From contig NC_051101.1 in NCBI RefSeq assembly GCF_901709675.1, positions 620,001 through 684,000 of the forward strand: a stretch of DNA of 64,000 nt, given 5' to 3'. Both the position numbers and the translations under genes were made by a program. Shown here piece after piece: positions 1 through 10,657 of this stretch; position 1 is the stretch's first letter; each line of letters begins with the position of its first letter. The DNA comes from Syngnathus acus (taxonomy: Eukaryota > Chordata > Actinopteri > Syngnathiformes > Syngnathidae). The notes beneath the pieces are model-generated. The model saw only the letters and a list, made by a program, of their open reading frames with translations, was not told the origin of the DNA and made no database searches.

Positions 1-372
1 TCACCGTTCTCAAAATAAGGGGGGGAACATATCCTCACGGGGCAGCCGTGAGGATGGCTTCCCCCCCTGTAATTTGGCCTCGGAATGAGGGAACCTGTTC
101 AAATTTGCCACACAACCTGAACAGACCCCCAAGAAGACAGAATAAAAACAGCTGGAGTCCAGCACTCACCGTTCTGAAAATAAGGGGGGGGGGGACATAT
201 CCTCACGGGGCAGCCGTGAGGATGTGTTCCCCCCTGTAATTTGGCCTAGGAATGAGGGAACCTGTTCAAATTTGCCACACAATCTGAACAGACCCCCAGG
301 AAGATAGAAAAAAAGCCAGTCGATGTCCAGGACTCACCGTTCTCAAAATGGGAGGGGGGCACAAATTCTCAC
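1..372 (-). repeat. ~155-bp tandem repeat block, partial
   Basis: Two and a half copies of a unit of roughly 155-185 bases. Landmarks in each copy are a G-run of 7-10 bases, the phrase CCTCACGGGGCAGCCGTGAG, and the phrase CCTGTTCAAATTTGCCACAC. The same unit occurs in the opposite orientation at 51870-51946 and 56809-57390, and in this orientation at 57400-57560. It is the inner part of the composite repeat whose outer arm follows at 373-1097. The block continues to the left of the window. Confidence 0.8.
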
Positions 373-1097
373 GGCTTGACATTTTTTATAGAGTTCCTGT
401 TACAATTTGTATCCCCCCTCCCCACCATCTGTCACTTTGCTTGGGACAAAAGGAGCCTTCAGAACTGAAATTTCTTCTCAATTATTCATTCAAATCAATT
501 CACTCAAATCATTCTCGTTATGAAAGATTTGATCACAAAACGTGTGTGGCTTTTTCTTAAATGAACACGTTTGACATTGCTATAGTGTCAGCTTTTAATT
601 ATATTGCGCTGTCATTTTAAAGCTAATTAATAAATGCAACAATATTAATTTGCTTTGAAAATACCTGAGTAATAAAATGGAAGGATGGATGAATGATGAT
701 CACAATTAAGTAGAAAGTCTCCTTTGTAATATATACTCCTTGTAGCATGTAACGGTACCCAAAAAGAGGAGTTTCTTTGCATCGAGGTTTATGCAAAGAG
801 CTCACGTAATTATATTGTTGCTTTTTGGTGAAGTGAATGAGTGTTCCGTCTGTACGACTGGTCTTTGAATGCACCCCGCTTCAATGGCAGAACGCGGATG
901 AATTTAAAGACATCAAATGAGAATAATCCTTTATAAAAATTAAAATTGACTGACGCAAACGTGAGTTCATGTTTTTATTGAAAACAACATAGTGCTGACT
1001 CCGTACGACATCGGTTTTTCGCTTTCCAAATAAGGCGTGCGCGCTCCCGCGGCAGGGGGAACAAAATCTCACGGGGGAACCAAATCTAGCACAACAC
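373..1097 (+). repeat. arm of inverted-repeat (foldback-like) element
   Basis: This stretch matches 57560-58030 in the same orientation, 27013-27385 in the same orientation, and 24068-24478 plus 25422-25520 in the opposite orientation. The outer end reads GGGGGAACCAAATC followed by AGCACAACA, the same terminus as at 27385. The apparent ORFs in it (623-874, 881-1207) have no recognisable domains and recur only because the repeat does. The opposite arm of this copy would lie outside the window. Confidence 0.7.
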
Positions 1098-1779
1098 CTG
1101 TTAACATACAGTGCCTTGCGAAAGTATTCGGCCCCCTTGAACCTTTCAACATTTCGCGACATTTCAGGCTTCAAACATAAAGATATAAAAGTTACATTTT
1201 TTGTCAAGAATCAACAAGTGAGACACAATCGTGAAGTGGAACGAAATTTATTGGATAATTTAAACTTTTTTAACAAATAAAAAACTGAAAAGTGCGGCGT
1301 GCAATATTATTCGGCCCCCTTGCGCTAATACTTTGTAGCGCCACCTTTTGCTGCAATTACAGCTGCAAGTCGCTTGGGGTATGTCTCTCAGTTTTGCACA
1401 TTGAGAGACTGGAATTCTTGCCCATTCTTCCTTGCAAAACAGCTCGAGCTCAGTGAGGTTGGATGGAGAGCGTTTGTGAACAGCAGTCTTCAGCTCTTTC
1501 CACAGATTCTCGATTGGATTCAGGTCTGGACTTTGACTTGGCCATTCTAACACCTGGATACGTCTATTTGTGAACCATTCCATTGTAGATTTGGCTTTAT
1601 GTTTTGGATCATTGTCCTGTTGGAAGATAAATCTCCGTCCCAGTCTCAGGTCTTTTGCAGACTCCAACAGGTTTTCTTCCAGAATGGTCCTGTATTTGGC
1701 TCCATCCATCTTGCCATCAATTTTAGCCATCTTCCCTGTCCCTGCTGAAGAAAAGCAATAAACCATGATGCTGCCACCA

Positions 1780-2093
1780 CCAGCTCAGCTCAGTGGCCTA
1801 GTGGTAGAGTGTCCGCCCTGAGACTGGAAGGTTGTGGGTTCAAACCCCGGCCGGGTCATACCAAAGACTATAAAAATGGGACCCATTGCCTCCCTGCTTG
1901 GCACTCAGCATTAAGGGTTGGAATTGGAGGGTTAGAACTGATTCCCGAGCGCGGCACCGCTGCTGCTCACTGCTCCCCTCTCCCCCAGGGGATGGATTAA
2001 AATCACATGGGGATGGGTTAAATGCAGAGGACAAATTTCACCACACCCAGATGTGTGTGTGACGATCATTGGGACTTTAACTTTTAACTTTAA
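1780..2093 (+). mobile_element. tRNA-derived SINE
   Basis: A ~310-base insert in the Tc1 transposase. Its 5' part looks like a tRNA with an A box (TGGCCTAGTGGTAGAG) and a B box (GGTTCAAACCC), so it would be transcribed by RNA polymerase III. A body follows, and the tail is a short (TTTAACT)-type repeat at about 2070-2090. The 3' body (CACTGCTCCCCTCTCCC, then CAAATTTCACCACACCCAG) recurs inverted at 2655-2905 and, shortened, at 53763-53827. I do not assign a family name. Confidence 0.8.
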
Positions 2094-2654
2094 CCATGTT
2101 TGACAGTGGGGATGGTGTGTTCAGGGTGATGAGCTGTGTTGCTTTTACGCCAAACATATCGTTTTGCATTGTGGCCAAAAAGTTCGATTTTGGTTTCATC
2201 TGACCAGAGCACCTTCTTCCACATGTTTGGTGTGTCTCCCAGGTGGCTTGTGGCAAACTTTAAACGAGACTTTTTATGGATATCTTTGAGAAATGGCTTT
2301 CTTCTTGCCACTCTTCCATAAAGGCCAGATTTGTGCAGTGCACGACTGATTGTTGTCCTATGGACAGACTCTCCCACCTCAGCTGTAGATATCTGCAGTT
2401 CATCCAGAGTGATCATGGGCCTCTTGGCTGCATCTCTGATCAGTCTTCTCCTTGTTTGAGATGAAAGTTTGGAGGGACGGCCGGGTCTTGGTAGATTTGC
2501 AGTGGTCTGATACTCCTTCCATTTCAATATACCGTTGTTTTCCATGTATAATGCACCCCCATGTATAATACGCACCCTAAAAATGGCATGTCGATGCTGG
2601 AAAAAAGCCTGTACCCATGTATAATACGCACCCAAATTTTGACTTTTCTTTTTT

Positions 2655-2905
2655 TTTTTTAAAAGTCCCAATGATCGTCCCACACGCATCTGGGTGTGGT
2701 GAAATTTGTCCTCTGCATTTGACCCATCCCCGTGTGATTTTGATCCATCCCCTGGGGGAGAGGGGAGCAGTGAGCAGCAGCGGCGCCGCGCTCTGGAATC
2801 ATTTGGTGATCTAACCCCCCAATTCCAACCCTTAATGCTGAGTGCCAAGCAGGGAGGCAATGGGTCTCATTTTTATAGTCTTTGGTATGACCCGGCCGGG
2901 TTACT
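2655..2905 (-). mobile_element. SINE body inside the MITE
   Basis: Reverse-complement copy of the 3' body of the SINE at 1780-2093, running from the tail (AGTCCCAATGATCGTC) to the end of the tRNA-like head (GACCCGGCCGGG). Most of the tRNA head is missing. The sister MITE at 53620 has a reduced version at the same place, so the SINE was part of the MITE before the two copies separated. Confidence 0.75.
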
Positions 2906-3186
2906 TAAGTCCGTAAACGTAAAATTATTTCAGAAAAAAAATCATCTTTGGGAACAACCGGATGTTATTCTGCCGGTCAGTATCACTGCGCATGCAGTAG
3001 CAAACTCGATAGCGAAGAAATATGTGAGACTCTCAACGGGATCACCAATATTTGAGTGATGTTCCAGTTATTTTTCACAATTATTTATTATTATAATAAT
3101 AATATATATAATATATATAATAATTATTTATTTATTATTCACAATTGTCATGGTGATCTTTCTGGTGATTTCTTAACTAGGCTGGA

Positions 3187-6100
3187 TGTACCCCTCCGTG
3201 AGTCGTCACCTTATCGTGGTGGAGGGGTTTGCGTGCCCCTATGATCCTAGGAGCCATGTTGTCTGGGGCTTCATGCCCCTGGTAGGGTCACCCATGGCAA
3301 ACGGGTCCTAGGTGAGGGGCCAGACAAAGCACGGCCCACACGAGCCCCTTATGACGAACAAAATAAATGGATCTCGTTTTCCCTTGCCCGGACGCGGGTC
3401 ACCGGGGCCCCCCTCTGGAGCCAGGCCTGGAGGCGGGGCTCGAAGGCGAGCGTCTGGTGGCCAGGCCTTCGCCCATGGGGCCCGGCCGGGCACAGCCCGA
3501 AAAGGAAACGTGGGTCCCCCTTCCCATGGGCTCACCACCTGTGGGAGGGGCCAAAGGGGTCGGGTGCAGTGCAAGCTGGGCGGCGGCCAAAGGCTGCAGA
3601 AGCTGGCTCTTGGGACATGGAATGTCACCTCTCTGGCTGGAAAGGAGCCCGAGCTGGTGTGCGAGGCAGAAAAGTTCCGACTAGATATAGTCGGACTTGC
3701 CTCCACGCACAGTTTGGGTTCCGGTACAAGCCCTCTCGAGAGGGGCTGGACTCTCTTCCACTCTGGAGTTGCCCACGGTGAGAGGCGTCGAGCAGGTGTG
3801 GGTATACTTATTGCCCCCCGGCTGGGCGCCTGCACATTGGGGTTCACCCCGGTGAACGAGAGGGTAGCCTCCCTCCGCCTTCGGGTGGGGGGACGGGTCC
3901 TGACTGTTGTTTGTGTCTATGCACCAAACGGCAGCTCAGAGTACCCACCCTTCTTGGAGTCCCTGGAGGAAATGCTGGAGAGCGCTCCTTCTGGGGACTC
4001 CATCGTTCTACTGGGTGACTTCAATGCTCACGTGGGCAATGACAGTGAGACCTGGAAGGGCGTGATTGGGAGGAACGGCCCCCCCGATCTGAACCCGAGC
4101 GGTGTTCTATTATTGGACTTCTGTGCTCGACACGGATTTTCTATAATGAACACCATGTTCAAGCATAAGGGTGTCCATGTGTGCACTTGGCACCAGGACA
4201 CCCTAGGCCGCAGTTCGATGATCGACTTTGTAGTCGTGTCATCGGATTTGCGGCCGCATGTTTTGGACACTCGGGCGAAGAGAGGGGCGGAGCTGTCAAC
4301 TGATCACCACCTGGTGGTGGGTTGGCTCCGATGGTGGGGGAAGATGCCGGTCCGACCTGGCAGACCCAAACGCTCTGTGAGGGTCTGCTGGGAACGTCTG
4401 GCGGAATCCCCTGTCAGGAAGAGCTTCAACTCCCACCTCCGGCAGAGCTTTTCCCACGTCCCGGGGGAGGCGGGGGACATTGAGTCCGAGTGGACCTTGT
4501 TCCGCGCCTCCATTGTTGAGGCGGCCGACCGGAGCTGTGGCCGTAAGGTCATTGGTGCCTGTCGTGGCGGCAATCCCCAAACCCGCTGGTGGACACCGGC
4601 GGTAAGGGATGCCGTCAAGCTGAAGAAGGAGTCCTATCGGGCCGTTTTGGCCTGCGGGACTCCGGAGGCAGCTGACAGGTACCGGATGGCCAAGCGGAAC
4701 GCGGCTTCGGCAGTTGCTGAGGCAAAAACCCGGGCGTGGGAGGAGTTTGGCGAGGCCATGGAGAATGACTTCCGGACGGCTTCGAGGAAATTCTGGTCCA
4801 CCATCCGGCGTCTCAGGAGGGGGAAGCAGTGCAAAGTCAACACTGTTTACAGTGGAGATGGCGTGCTGCTGACCTCGACTCGGGACGTCGTGTGTCGGTG
4901 GGGAAAATACTTCGAAGACCTCCTCAATTCCACCTACACGCCTTCCATTGTGGAAGCAGGGCCTGGGGACTCTGAGGCGGACTCTCCAATCTCTGGGGTC
5001 GAAGTCACTGAGGTAGTTAAAAAACTCCTCGGAGGCAAGGCCCGGGGGTGGATGAGATCCGCCCGGATTTCTTAAGGGCTCTGGATGTTGTGGGGCTGTC
5101 ATGGCTGACACGTCTCTACAACATCGCGTGGACATCGGGGACAGTGCCTCTGGATTGGCAGACTGTGGTGGTGGTTCCCCTCTTTAAGAAGGGGGACCGG
5201 AGGGTGTGTTCCAATTACAGGGGAATTACACTCCTCAGCCTCCCTGGTAAGGTCTATTCAGGGGTGCTGGAGAGGAGGGTCCGTCGGGAGGTCGAACCTC
5301 GGATTCAGGAGGAACAGTGTGGCTTTCGTCCTGGCCGTGGAACAGTGGACCAGCTCTTCACCCTCAGCAGGATCCTCGAGGGTGCATGGGAGTTCGCCCA
5401 ACCAGTCCACATGTGTTTTGTGGACTTGGAGAAGGCGTTCGACCGTGTCCCTCGGGAGGTTCTGTGGGGGGTGCTTCGGGAGTACGGGGTACCGAGCCAA
5501 CTGATAAGGGCGGTTCGGTCCCTGTATCACCGATGCCAGAGTTTGGTCCGCATTTCCGGCAGTAAGTCGGATTCGTTCCCAGTGAGGGTTGGACTCCGCC
5601 AAGGCTGCCCTTTGTCACCGATTCTGTTCATAATTTTTATGGACAGAATTTCTAGGCGCAGCCGAGGCGTTGAGGGTGTCCGGTTTGGGGACCTCAGCAT
5701 CGCGTCTCTGCTTTTTGCAGACGACGTGGTGCTGTTGGCTTCTTCAGGCCGTGATCTCCAGCTCTCACTGGAGCGGTTCGCAGCCGAGTGTGAAGCGGTC
5801 GGGATGAGGGTCAGCACCTCCAAATCCGAGTCCATGGTCCTCGATCGGAAAAGGGTGGAATGCCCTCTCCGGATCGGGGATGAGATCCTGCCCCAAGTGG
5901 AGGAGTTTAAGTATCTTGGGGTCTTGTTCACGAGTGAGGGGAGGATGGAGCGCGAGATCGACAGGCGGATCGGTGCAGCGTCGGCAGTAATGCGGACTCT
6001 GTACCGGTCCGTCGTGGTAAAGAGAGAGCTGAGCCAAAAGGCAAAGCTCTCAATTTACCAGTCGATTTACGCTCCTACCCTCACCTATGGTCACGAGCTA

Positions 6101-6574
6101 TGGGTCGTGACCGAAAGAACGAGATCCCGGATACAAGCGGCCGAAATGCGTTTTCTCCGCAGGATGTCCGGGCTCTCCCTTAGAGATAGGGTGAGAAGTT
6201 CGGTCATCCGGGAGAGACTCGGAGTAGAGTCGCTACTCCTTCACGTTGAGAGGAGCCAGATGAGGTGGCTCGGGCATCTCATCAGGATGCCTCCTGGACG
6301 CCTCCCTGGGGAGGTGTTCCGGGCATGTCCCACCGGTAGGAGACCCCGGGGACGACCCAGGACGCGCTGGAGAGACTATGTCTCTCAGCTGGCCTGGGAA
6401 CACCCTGGGATCCCCCGGGATGAGCTAGATAAAGTGGCTGGGGAGAGGGAAGTCTGGGAGTCCCTCCTGAAGCTGCTGCCCCCGCGACCCGACCCCGGAT
6501 AAGCGGAAGAAGATGGATGGATGGATGGATGGATGGATGGATGGATGGATGGATGGATGGATGGATGGATGGAT
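3187..6574 (+). mobile_element. Rex3 non-LTR retrotransposon (RTE clade), near full length
   Basis: It begins at CCCCTCCGTGAGTCGTCACC and ends in a (ATGG)n tail, as RTE-clade Rex3 elements do. TGGCAGACTGTGGTGGTGGT (5157-5176) and GGCTGCCCTTTGTCACCG (5603-5620) closely match the conserved Rex3 segments as I remember them. Length is 3.39 kb, close to full size. It sits in the MITE; the empty target is visible in the sister MITE at about 53830-53850. Truncated Rex3 pieces are at 9945-10657, 30396-30540, 58350-58400 and 59044-59218. Confidence 0.9.
3312..6502 (+). pseudogene. Rex3 endonuclease-reverse transcriptase, one frameshift
   Basis: A single long reading frame, broken once. Residues of the apurinic-type endonuclease are seen first: GTWNVTSL at about 3613, [10 protein letters not shown] at about 4011, and STDHHLV near 4300. 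The reverse transcriptase follows, with YRGITLLS, EEQCGFRPGRG, VDLEKAFDRV, GLRQGCPLSP and the catalytic FADDVVLL (about 5715-5738). The C-terminal tail ends in LLPPRPDPG at 6502. At about 5042-5050 one C is missing from a C/G run, so GGKAPGVDEI becomes [10 protein letters not shown] and the frame changes. Apart from that loss the frame is open for ~1060 codons. The enzyme would perform target-primed reverse transcription. The antisense ORFs here are shadows. Confidence 0.9.
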
Positions 6575-6575
6575 G
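6513..6575 (+). repeat. (ATGG)n tail of Rex3
   Basis: About 15 units of a 4-base repeat at the exact 3' end of Rex3. It is the characteristic tail of this family and probably the priming end for reverse transcription. Confidence 0.95.
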
Positions 6576-7638
6576 GATGTATTTTTTTTGAAATAAATAA
6601 ACTTGACTTTTGTTGGCGTTGATTTCTCCGACTGCCCAGAAAGGCACCACCGCGATCAGTTAAGTTAAAATGTAGAGAGGAAAGTGACGTTGTAAAGAAC
6701 CATCCGTGACAAGATTTTCTTCAAAAATTGTTGTACCATGATTTTCTTAAAAAAAAAAAAGAAAAAACATTTTTTTTTTTTTTTGTACCCATGTATAATG
6801 CGCACCCCAGATTTTAGGACAATAAATTAGTTAAATTTTGCGCATTATACATGGAAAAAAACGGTAATTGCTTGCACAGTGCTCCTTGAGATGTTTAAAG
6901 CTTGGGAAATCTTTTTGTATCCAAATCCGGCTTTAAACTTCTCCACAATAGTATCTCGGACCTGCCTGGTGTGTTCCTTTGTCTTCATGGTTCTCTCTGC
7001 GCTTTAAACAGAACCCTGAGACTATCAAAGAGCTGGTGCATTTATACGGAGACTTGATTACACACAGGAGCATTCTATTTATCATCATCAGTCATTTAGG
7101 ACAACATTGGATCATTCAAAGATCCTCACTGAACTTCTGGAGTGACTTTGCTGCACTGAAAGTAAAGGGGCCGAATAATATTGCACGCCCCACTTTTCAG
7201 TTTTTTATTTGTTAAAAAAGTTTAAATTATCCAATAAATTTCATTCCACTTCACGATTGTGTCCCACTTGTTGTTGATTCTTGACAAAAAAATAAAATTT
7301 TATATCTTTATGTTTGAAGCCTGAAATGTGGCGAAATGTTGAAAGGTTCAAGGGGGCCGAATACTTTCGCAAGGCACTGTATCTACAGGACTGTCTCAGA
7401 AAATTAGAATATCGTAATAAAGTTCTTTATTTTCTGTAATACAATTAAAAAATCAAAAATGTCATACATTCTGGATTCATTACAAATCAACTGAAATATT
7501 GCAAGCTTTTTATTATTTTAATATTGCTGATTATGGCATACAGCTTAAGAAAACTCAAATATCCTTTCTCAAAATATTAGAATATCATGAAAAGGTATAC
7601 TAGTAGGGTATTCAACTAATCACTTGAATCGTCTAATT

Positions 7639-8465
7639 CAGTGGTCCCCAACCACCGGGCCGCGGACCGGTACCGGTCCGTGGGTAACTTGGTACCGGGC
7701 CACACAGAAAAAAAAAAAAATCGACGATCAATTAATTCAGGTCAAGACGCTCGTCCCGGTCACGTGACATGTTTCCCCAGTCGAGCCCCCAAAGCTAGCA
7801 AAAATGAGTAAGTATTTATTTTGAAAAATATAAAAAAATTGGCGATTCTCTCCCAATTACATCCGTCGGTTCAGGTCAAGACGCTCGTCTCGGTCACGTG
7901 ACATGTAACCTCAGTTGAGCCCGCGAAGCAAGCAAAAATGAGCAAGAAACAGAGATGTTTGGAAAGCTTCTTCGGAAAGGAAAAAAAGCCCAATGAGGAG
8001 ACGGAAGAAGAAGAGGCTACGACTTCTAAGAAAAGGAAAGCTGCATTTAAAAGACTATGACGCGCCAAGCCCACTCTGCATAATATGTGGCGACAGGCTA
8101 GCTAACGAGGCAATGAAGCCCTCAAAACTGCTTCGGCACATGGAGACCAAGCATCCTGCGTTAAAAGACAAACCTTAACCACTTCGGGTGTCATTGTCTC
8201 CGATTACGCCTAGATGGGACCGGCTCGTTTCTGAGAAACAAGCTCAGTGCTCCCACTAATTCAATGTAATGGTGAGTTTTATTTTAATGTCGTTTATACT
8301 TGTTTTTATGCCAGTCGTATCATTTTATTTCATCGTATTCATATATTTATTATAAATGTATTATTTAGTTATATAAATGTATTATTTATTTATATAAAGG
8401 CCGGTCCGCGAAAATATTTCTGACACGTAACCGGTCCGTGGCGCAAAAAAGGTTGGGGATCACTG
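7639..8465 (+). mobile_element. non-autonomous hAT, CAGTGGTCCCCAACC family, copy A
   Basis: Ends CAGTGGTCCCCAACC and GGTTGGGGATCACTG, with a perfect 8-base duplication GTCTAATT (7631-7638, 8466-8473), diagnostic of hAT. An internal start at 7938 opens a BED-type zinc-finger frame like that at 16464-16751, but about 50 bases are missing after 8051, so the frame breaks before the finger. Related copies: 8541-8661, 16155-17037, 53545-55376. Confidence 0.92.
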
Positions 8466-8540
8466 GTCTAATTAACTCGAAACACCTGCAAGGGTTTCCT
8501 GAGCCTTGAAAAACACTCAGCTTGGTTCAGTAAACTAAAT

Positions 8541-8661
8541 CAGTGACGAGCGTCTTGACCTGAATTAATTGATCGTCGATTTTTTTTTTTTTCTGTGTGG
8601 CCCGGTACCAAGTTACCCACGGACCGGTACCGGTCCGCGGCCCGGTGGTTGGGGACCACTG
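8541..8661 (-). mobile_element. 121-base hAT remnant, copy B
   Basis: The right end is a full terminus (GGTTGGGGACCACTG), but the left end keeps only CAGTG before internal sequence. The 8-base duplication AACTAAAT at 8533-8540 and 8662-8669 is perfect, so this shortened form itself transposed or was cut down very soon after insertion. Confidence 0.88.
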
Positions 8662-8667
8662 AACTAA

Positions 8668-9636
8668 ATGACAAGTATGGGGAAGACTGCTGATCTGACT
8701 GCTGTCCAGAGGACCATCATTGACACCCTCCGTCAGGAGGGTAAGACACAAAAAGAAATTTCTCAAAGAGCAAGCTGTTCACAGAGTGCAGTTTCAAAGC
8801 ACACCAACAAAAAGTCTGTTGGAAGGGGGAAATGTGGCAGGAAATGCTGCACAACCAAGACCGCAGCCTTAACAGCATTGTGAAGAGTCGCTTCCAGAAT
8901 TTGGGGGAGCTTCCAAGACAGTGGACTGAAGCTGGAGTCCAGGTATCAAAAGTCACTGTTCACAGACGTGTCCGGGAAATGGGCTACAATAGCCGTATTC
9001 CCATGGTCAAGCCACTTCTGAAGCGTCTGACTTGGGCTATGGAAAAGAAGCACTAGACAGTTGCAGAGTGGTCCAAAGTCCTCTTTTCAAATGAAAGCAA
9101 GTTTTGTATTTCATTTGGAAGTCAAGGCGCCAGAGTCTGGAGAAAGGCTGGAGAGGAGCAAAATCCAAGTTGCTTGAAATCCAGTGTGAAGTTCCCACAG
9201 TCAGCGATGGTTTGGGGAGCCATGTCAACTGCTGGTGTTGGTCCACTGTGTTTCATAAAGTACAAACGCAGCTGTGTACCAAGAGATTTTAGAGCACTAC
9301 ATGCTTCCGTCTGCTGTAAAGCTCTATGGAGATGATGATTTCACTTTCCAGCATGATCTGGCACCTGCCCACAGTGCCAAAACCACCAGTAACCATGGCA
9401 TTACTGTCCTCGATTGGCCTGCCAATTCCCCTGACCTGAACCTCATAGAGAATTTGTGGGGTATTGTGAAGAAGAAGCTGAAAGACACCAGACCCAACAA
9501 TGCAAATGAGCTAAAGGCCGCTCCTGAAGCATCCTGGGCATCCATAACACCTCAGCAATGCCACAGGCTGATTGCCTCCATGCCACGCCGCATTGATGCA
9601 GTAATCCGTGCAAAAGGATTCCCAACCAAGTACTGA
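8668..9636 (+). pseudogene. Tc1-like transposase, degraded
   Basis: The frame opens at 8668 or 8677 with a helix-turn-helix region (TAVQRTIIDTLRQEGKTQKE). Frameshifts near 8830 and 9250-9275 and a stop at about 9054 (KKH then TAG) break it. Later motifs are visible: LFSNESKF, where the usual first catalytic Asp has become Asn; QHDLAPAHSAK with the second Asp; and SPDLNLIENLWG with the Glu. It ends at GFPTKY (9634-9636 stop). The start codon lies directly beside the target duplication of the mini-hAT at 8541-8661. Clearly inactive. Confidence 0.9.
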
Positions 9637-9944
9637 GTGCATTAATGGACATTTTCAAATGTTTGATTTTGTTTTGCTGTTACAAATCTTTTTACTTGGT
9701 CTGAGGAAATATTCAAATTTTTTGAGATGGGATTTTCTAGTTTTCTTAAACTGTAAGCCATAATCAGCAATATTAAAATAATAAAAGGCTTGCAATATTT
9801 CAGTTGATTTGTAATGAATCCAGAATGTATGGCATTTTTGTTTTTTAATTGCATTACAGAAAATAAAGTACTTTATCGCAATATTCTAATTTTCTGAGAC
9901 AGTCCTGTAGTTTTTATCCGAGGTAGAGTCCCACAGGCTAACAG

Positions 9945-10657
9945 GACTCCTTTAGCTTGACGTCACCCTTTACCGCCGGTGTCCACCAGCGGGTTTGGGG
10001 GTTGCCACCACGACAGGCACCGACCACTTTACAGCCACAGCTCCGGTCGGCCACCTCAACAATGGAGGCACGGAACATGGTCCACTCAGACTCAATGTCC
10101 CCCACCTCCCCCGGGATGTCAGAAAAGCTCTACTGGAGGTGGGAGTTTAAGCTCTTTCTGATAGGGAATTCCCCAGCAGACCCTCACAGTACGCTTGGGT
10201 CTGCCAGGTCAAACCGGCATCTTCCCTCACCATCGGAGCCAAACCACCACCGAGTGGTGATCAGTTGACAGTTCTGCCCCTCCCTTCAACCGAGTGTCCA
10301 AAACATGTGGCCGCAAATCCAATGTCACAACTACAAAGTTGATCGTCGAACTGCGGCCTAGGGTGTCCTGGTGCCAGGCCACTCTTATGCTTGAACATAG
10401 TGTTCATTATGGACAGTCCATGTCGAGCACAGAAGTCCAGTAACAGGACACCGCTTGGGTTCTGATCGGGGGGGGGGCACTCCTCCCAATCACGCCCTTC
10501 CAGGTGTCATTGTCATTGCCCAGGTGAGCATTGAAGTCACCCAGCAGAATGATGGAGTCCCCAGAAGGAGCACTCTCCAGCACTTCTTCCAAGGACTCTA
10601 AAAAGGGTGGGTACTCTGAGCTGCCGTTTGGTGCATAGACACAAACAACAGTCACTA
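9945..10657 (-). mobile_element. Rex3 fragment, endonuclease region
   Basis: Reverse complement of about 3900-4640 of the Rex3 at 3187. The endonuclease phrase [12 protein letters not shown] is readable at 10510-10560. Both ends are truncated and there is no ATGG tail, so it is a decayed piece rather than a normal 5'-truncated insertion. Several frameshifts. Confidence 0.85.

Larger units (their letters stand above)
2532..6864 (+). mobile_element. non-autonomous TA-target MITE carrying Rex3
   Basis: The inverted ends are CCG-(T/G)-rich followed by CCATGTATAATGC, with subterminal repeats of GTATAATACGCACC. The TA duplication lies at 2530-2531 and 6865-6866. Removing the element and one TA restores an in-frame Tc1 transposase codon run (QAIILKWKEY), which proves the boundaries. 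A second copy (915 bases, no Rex3) is at 53620-54534. It encodes no transposase. TA targets and size suggest mobilisation by a Tc1/mariner or pogo-type enzyme; that link is inference. Confidence 0.85.
1325..6988 (-). pseudogene. Tc1-like transposase, interrupted
   Basis: This is the DD-E transposase of the element at 1109-7379, read on the minus strand. The start codon is at 6986-6988, followed by a helix-turn-helix region (6870-6988). The frame is broken at 6866 by the TA MITE and resumes at 2529. The three catalytic blocks are visible: LWSDETK for the first Asp, FQQDNDPKHK for the second, and SPDLNPIENLW for the Glu. The reading is broken a second time near 2090 by the SINE inside the HGGGS region. 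A frameshift near 1385 garbles the last ~25 residues; the better copies at 48.6 and 50.1 kb end in GGATKY. It cannot make active transposase. Confidence 0.9.
1109..7379 (-). mobile_element. Tc1-like DNA transposon (nested host)
   Basis: The ends are inverted repeats starting CAGTGCCTTGCGAAAGTATT, flanked by the TA target duplication (1107-1108 and 7380-7381) expected of Tc1/mariner elements. The terminal repeats are long, roughly 200 bases. With the two insertions removed (SINE 1780-2093 and TA MITE 2532-6864) about 1.6 kb remains, the normal Tc1 size. The 3' half of the same family recurs at 48618-49043 and 50161-50575. Confidence 0.92.
7386..9907 (+). mobile_element. second Tc1-like transposon family
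   Basis: The inverted ends begin CAGGACTGTCTCAGAAAATT, with TA duplications at 7384-7385 and 9908-9909. Only four bases separate it from the first Tc1 element. Subterminal repeats of about 200 bases mirror each other (7386-7600 and 9690-9907). Two hAT elements sit inside (7639-8465 and 8541-8661). Without them it is about 1.57 kb, the normal size. Confidence 0.92.

Noticed and set aside
881-1207. 108-codon ORF at the left edge
   Set aside because: It spans the border between the inverted-repeat arm and the Tc1 terminal repeat; part recurs in each copy of the repeat and no domain is visible.
1787-1860. A functional tRNA gene
   Set aside because: A and B boxes are present, but the sequence is the head of a SINE with body and tail, inserted in a transposase with another copy nearby.
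4296-5135. Minus-strand 279-codon ORF
   Set aside because: It is the antisense shadow of the Rex3 endonuclease-reverse transcriptase, which has clear motifs on the plus strand.
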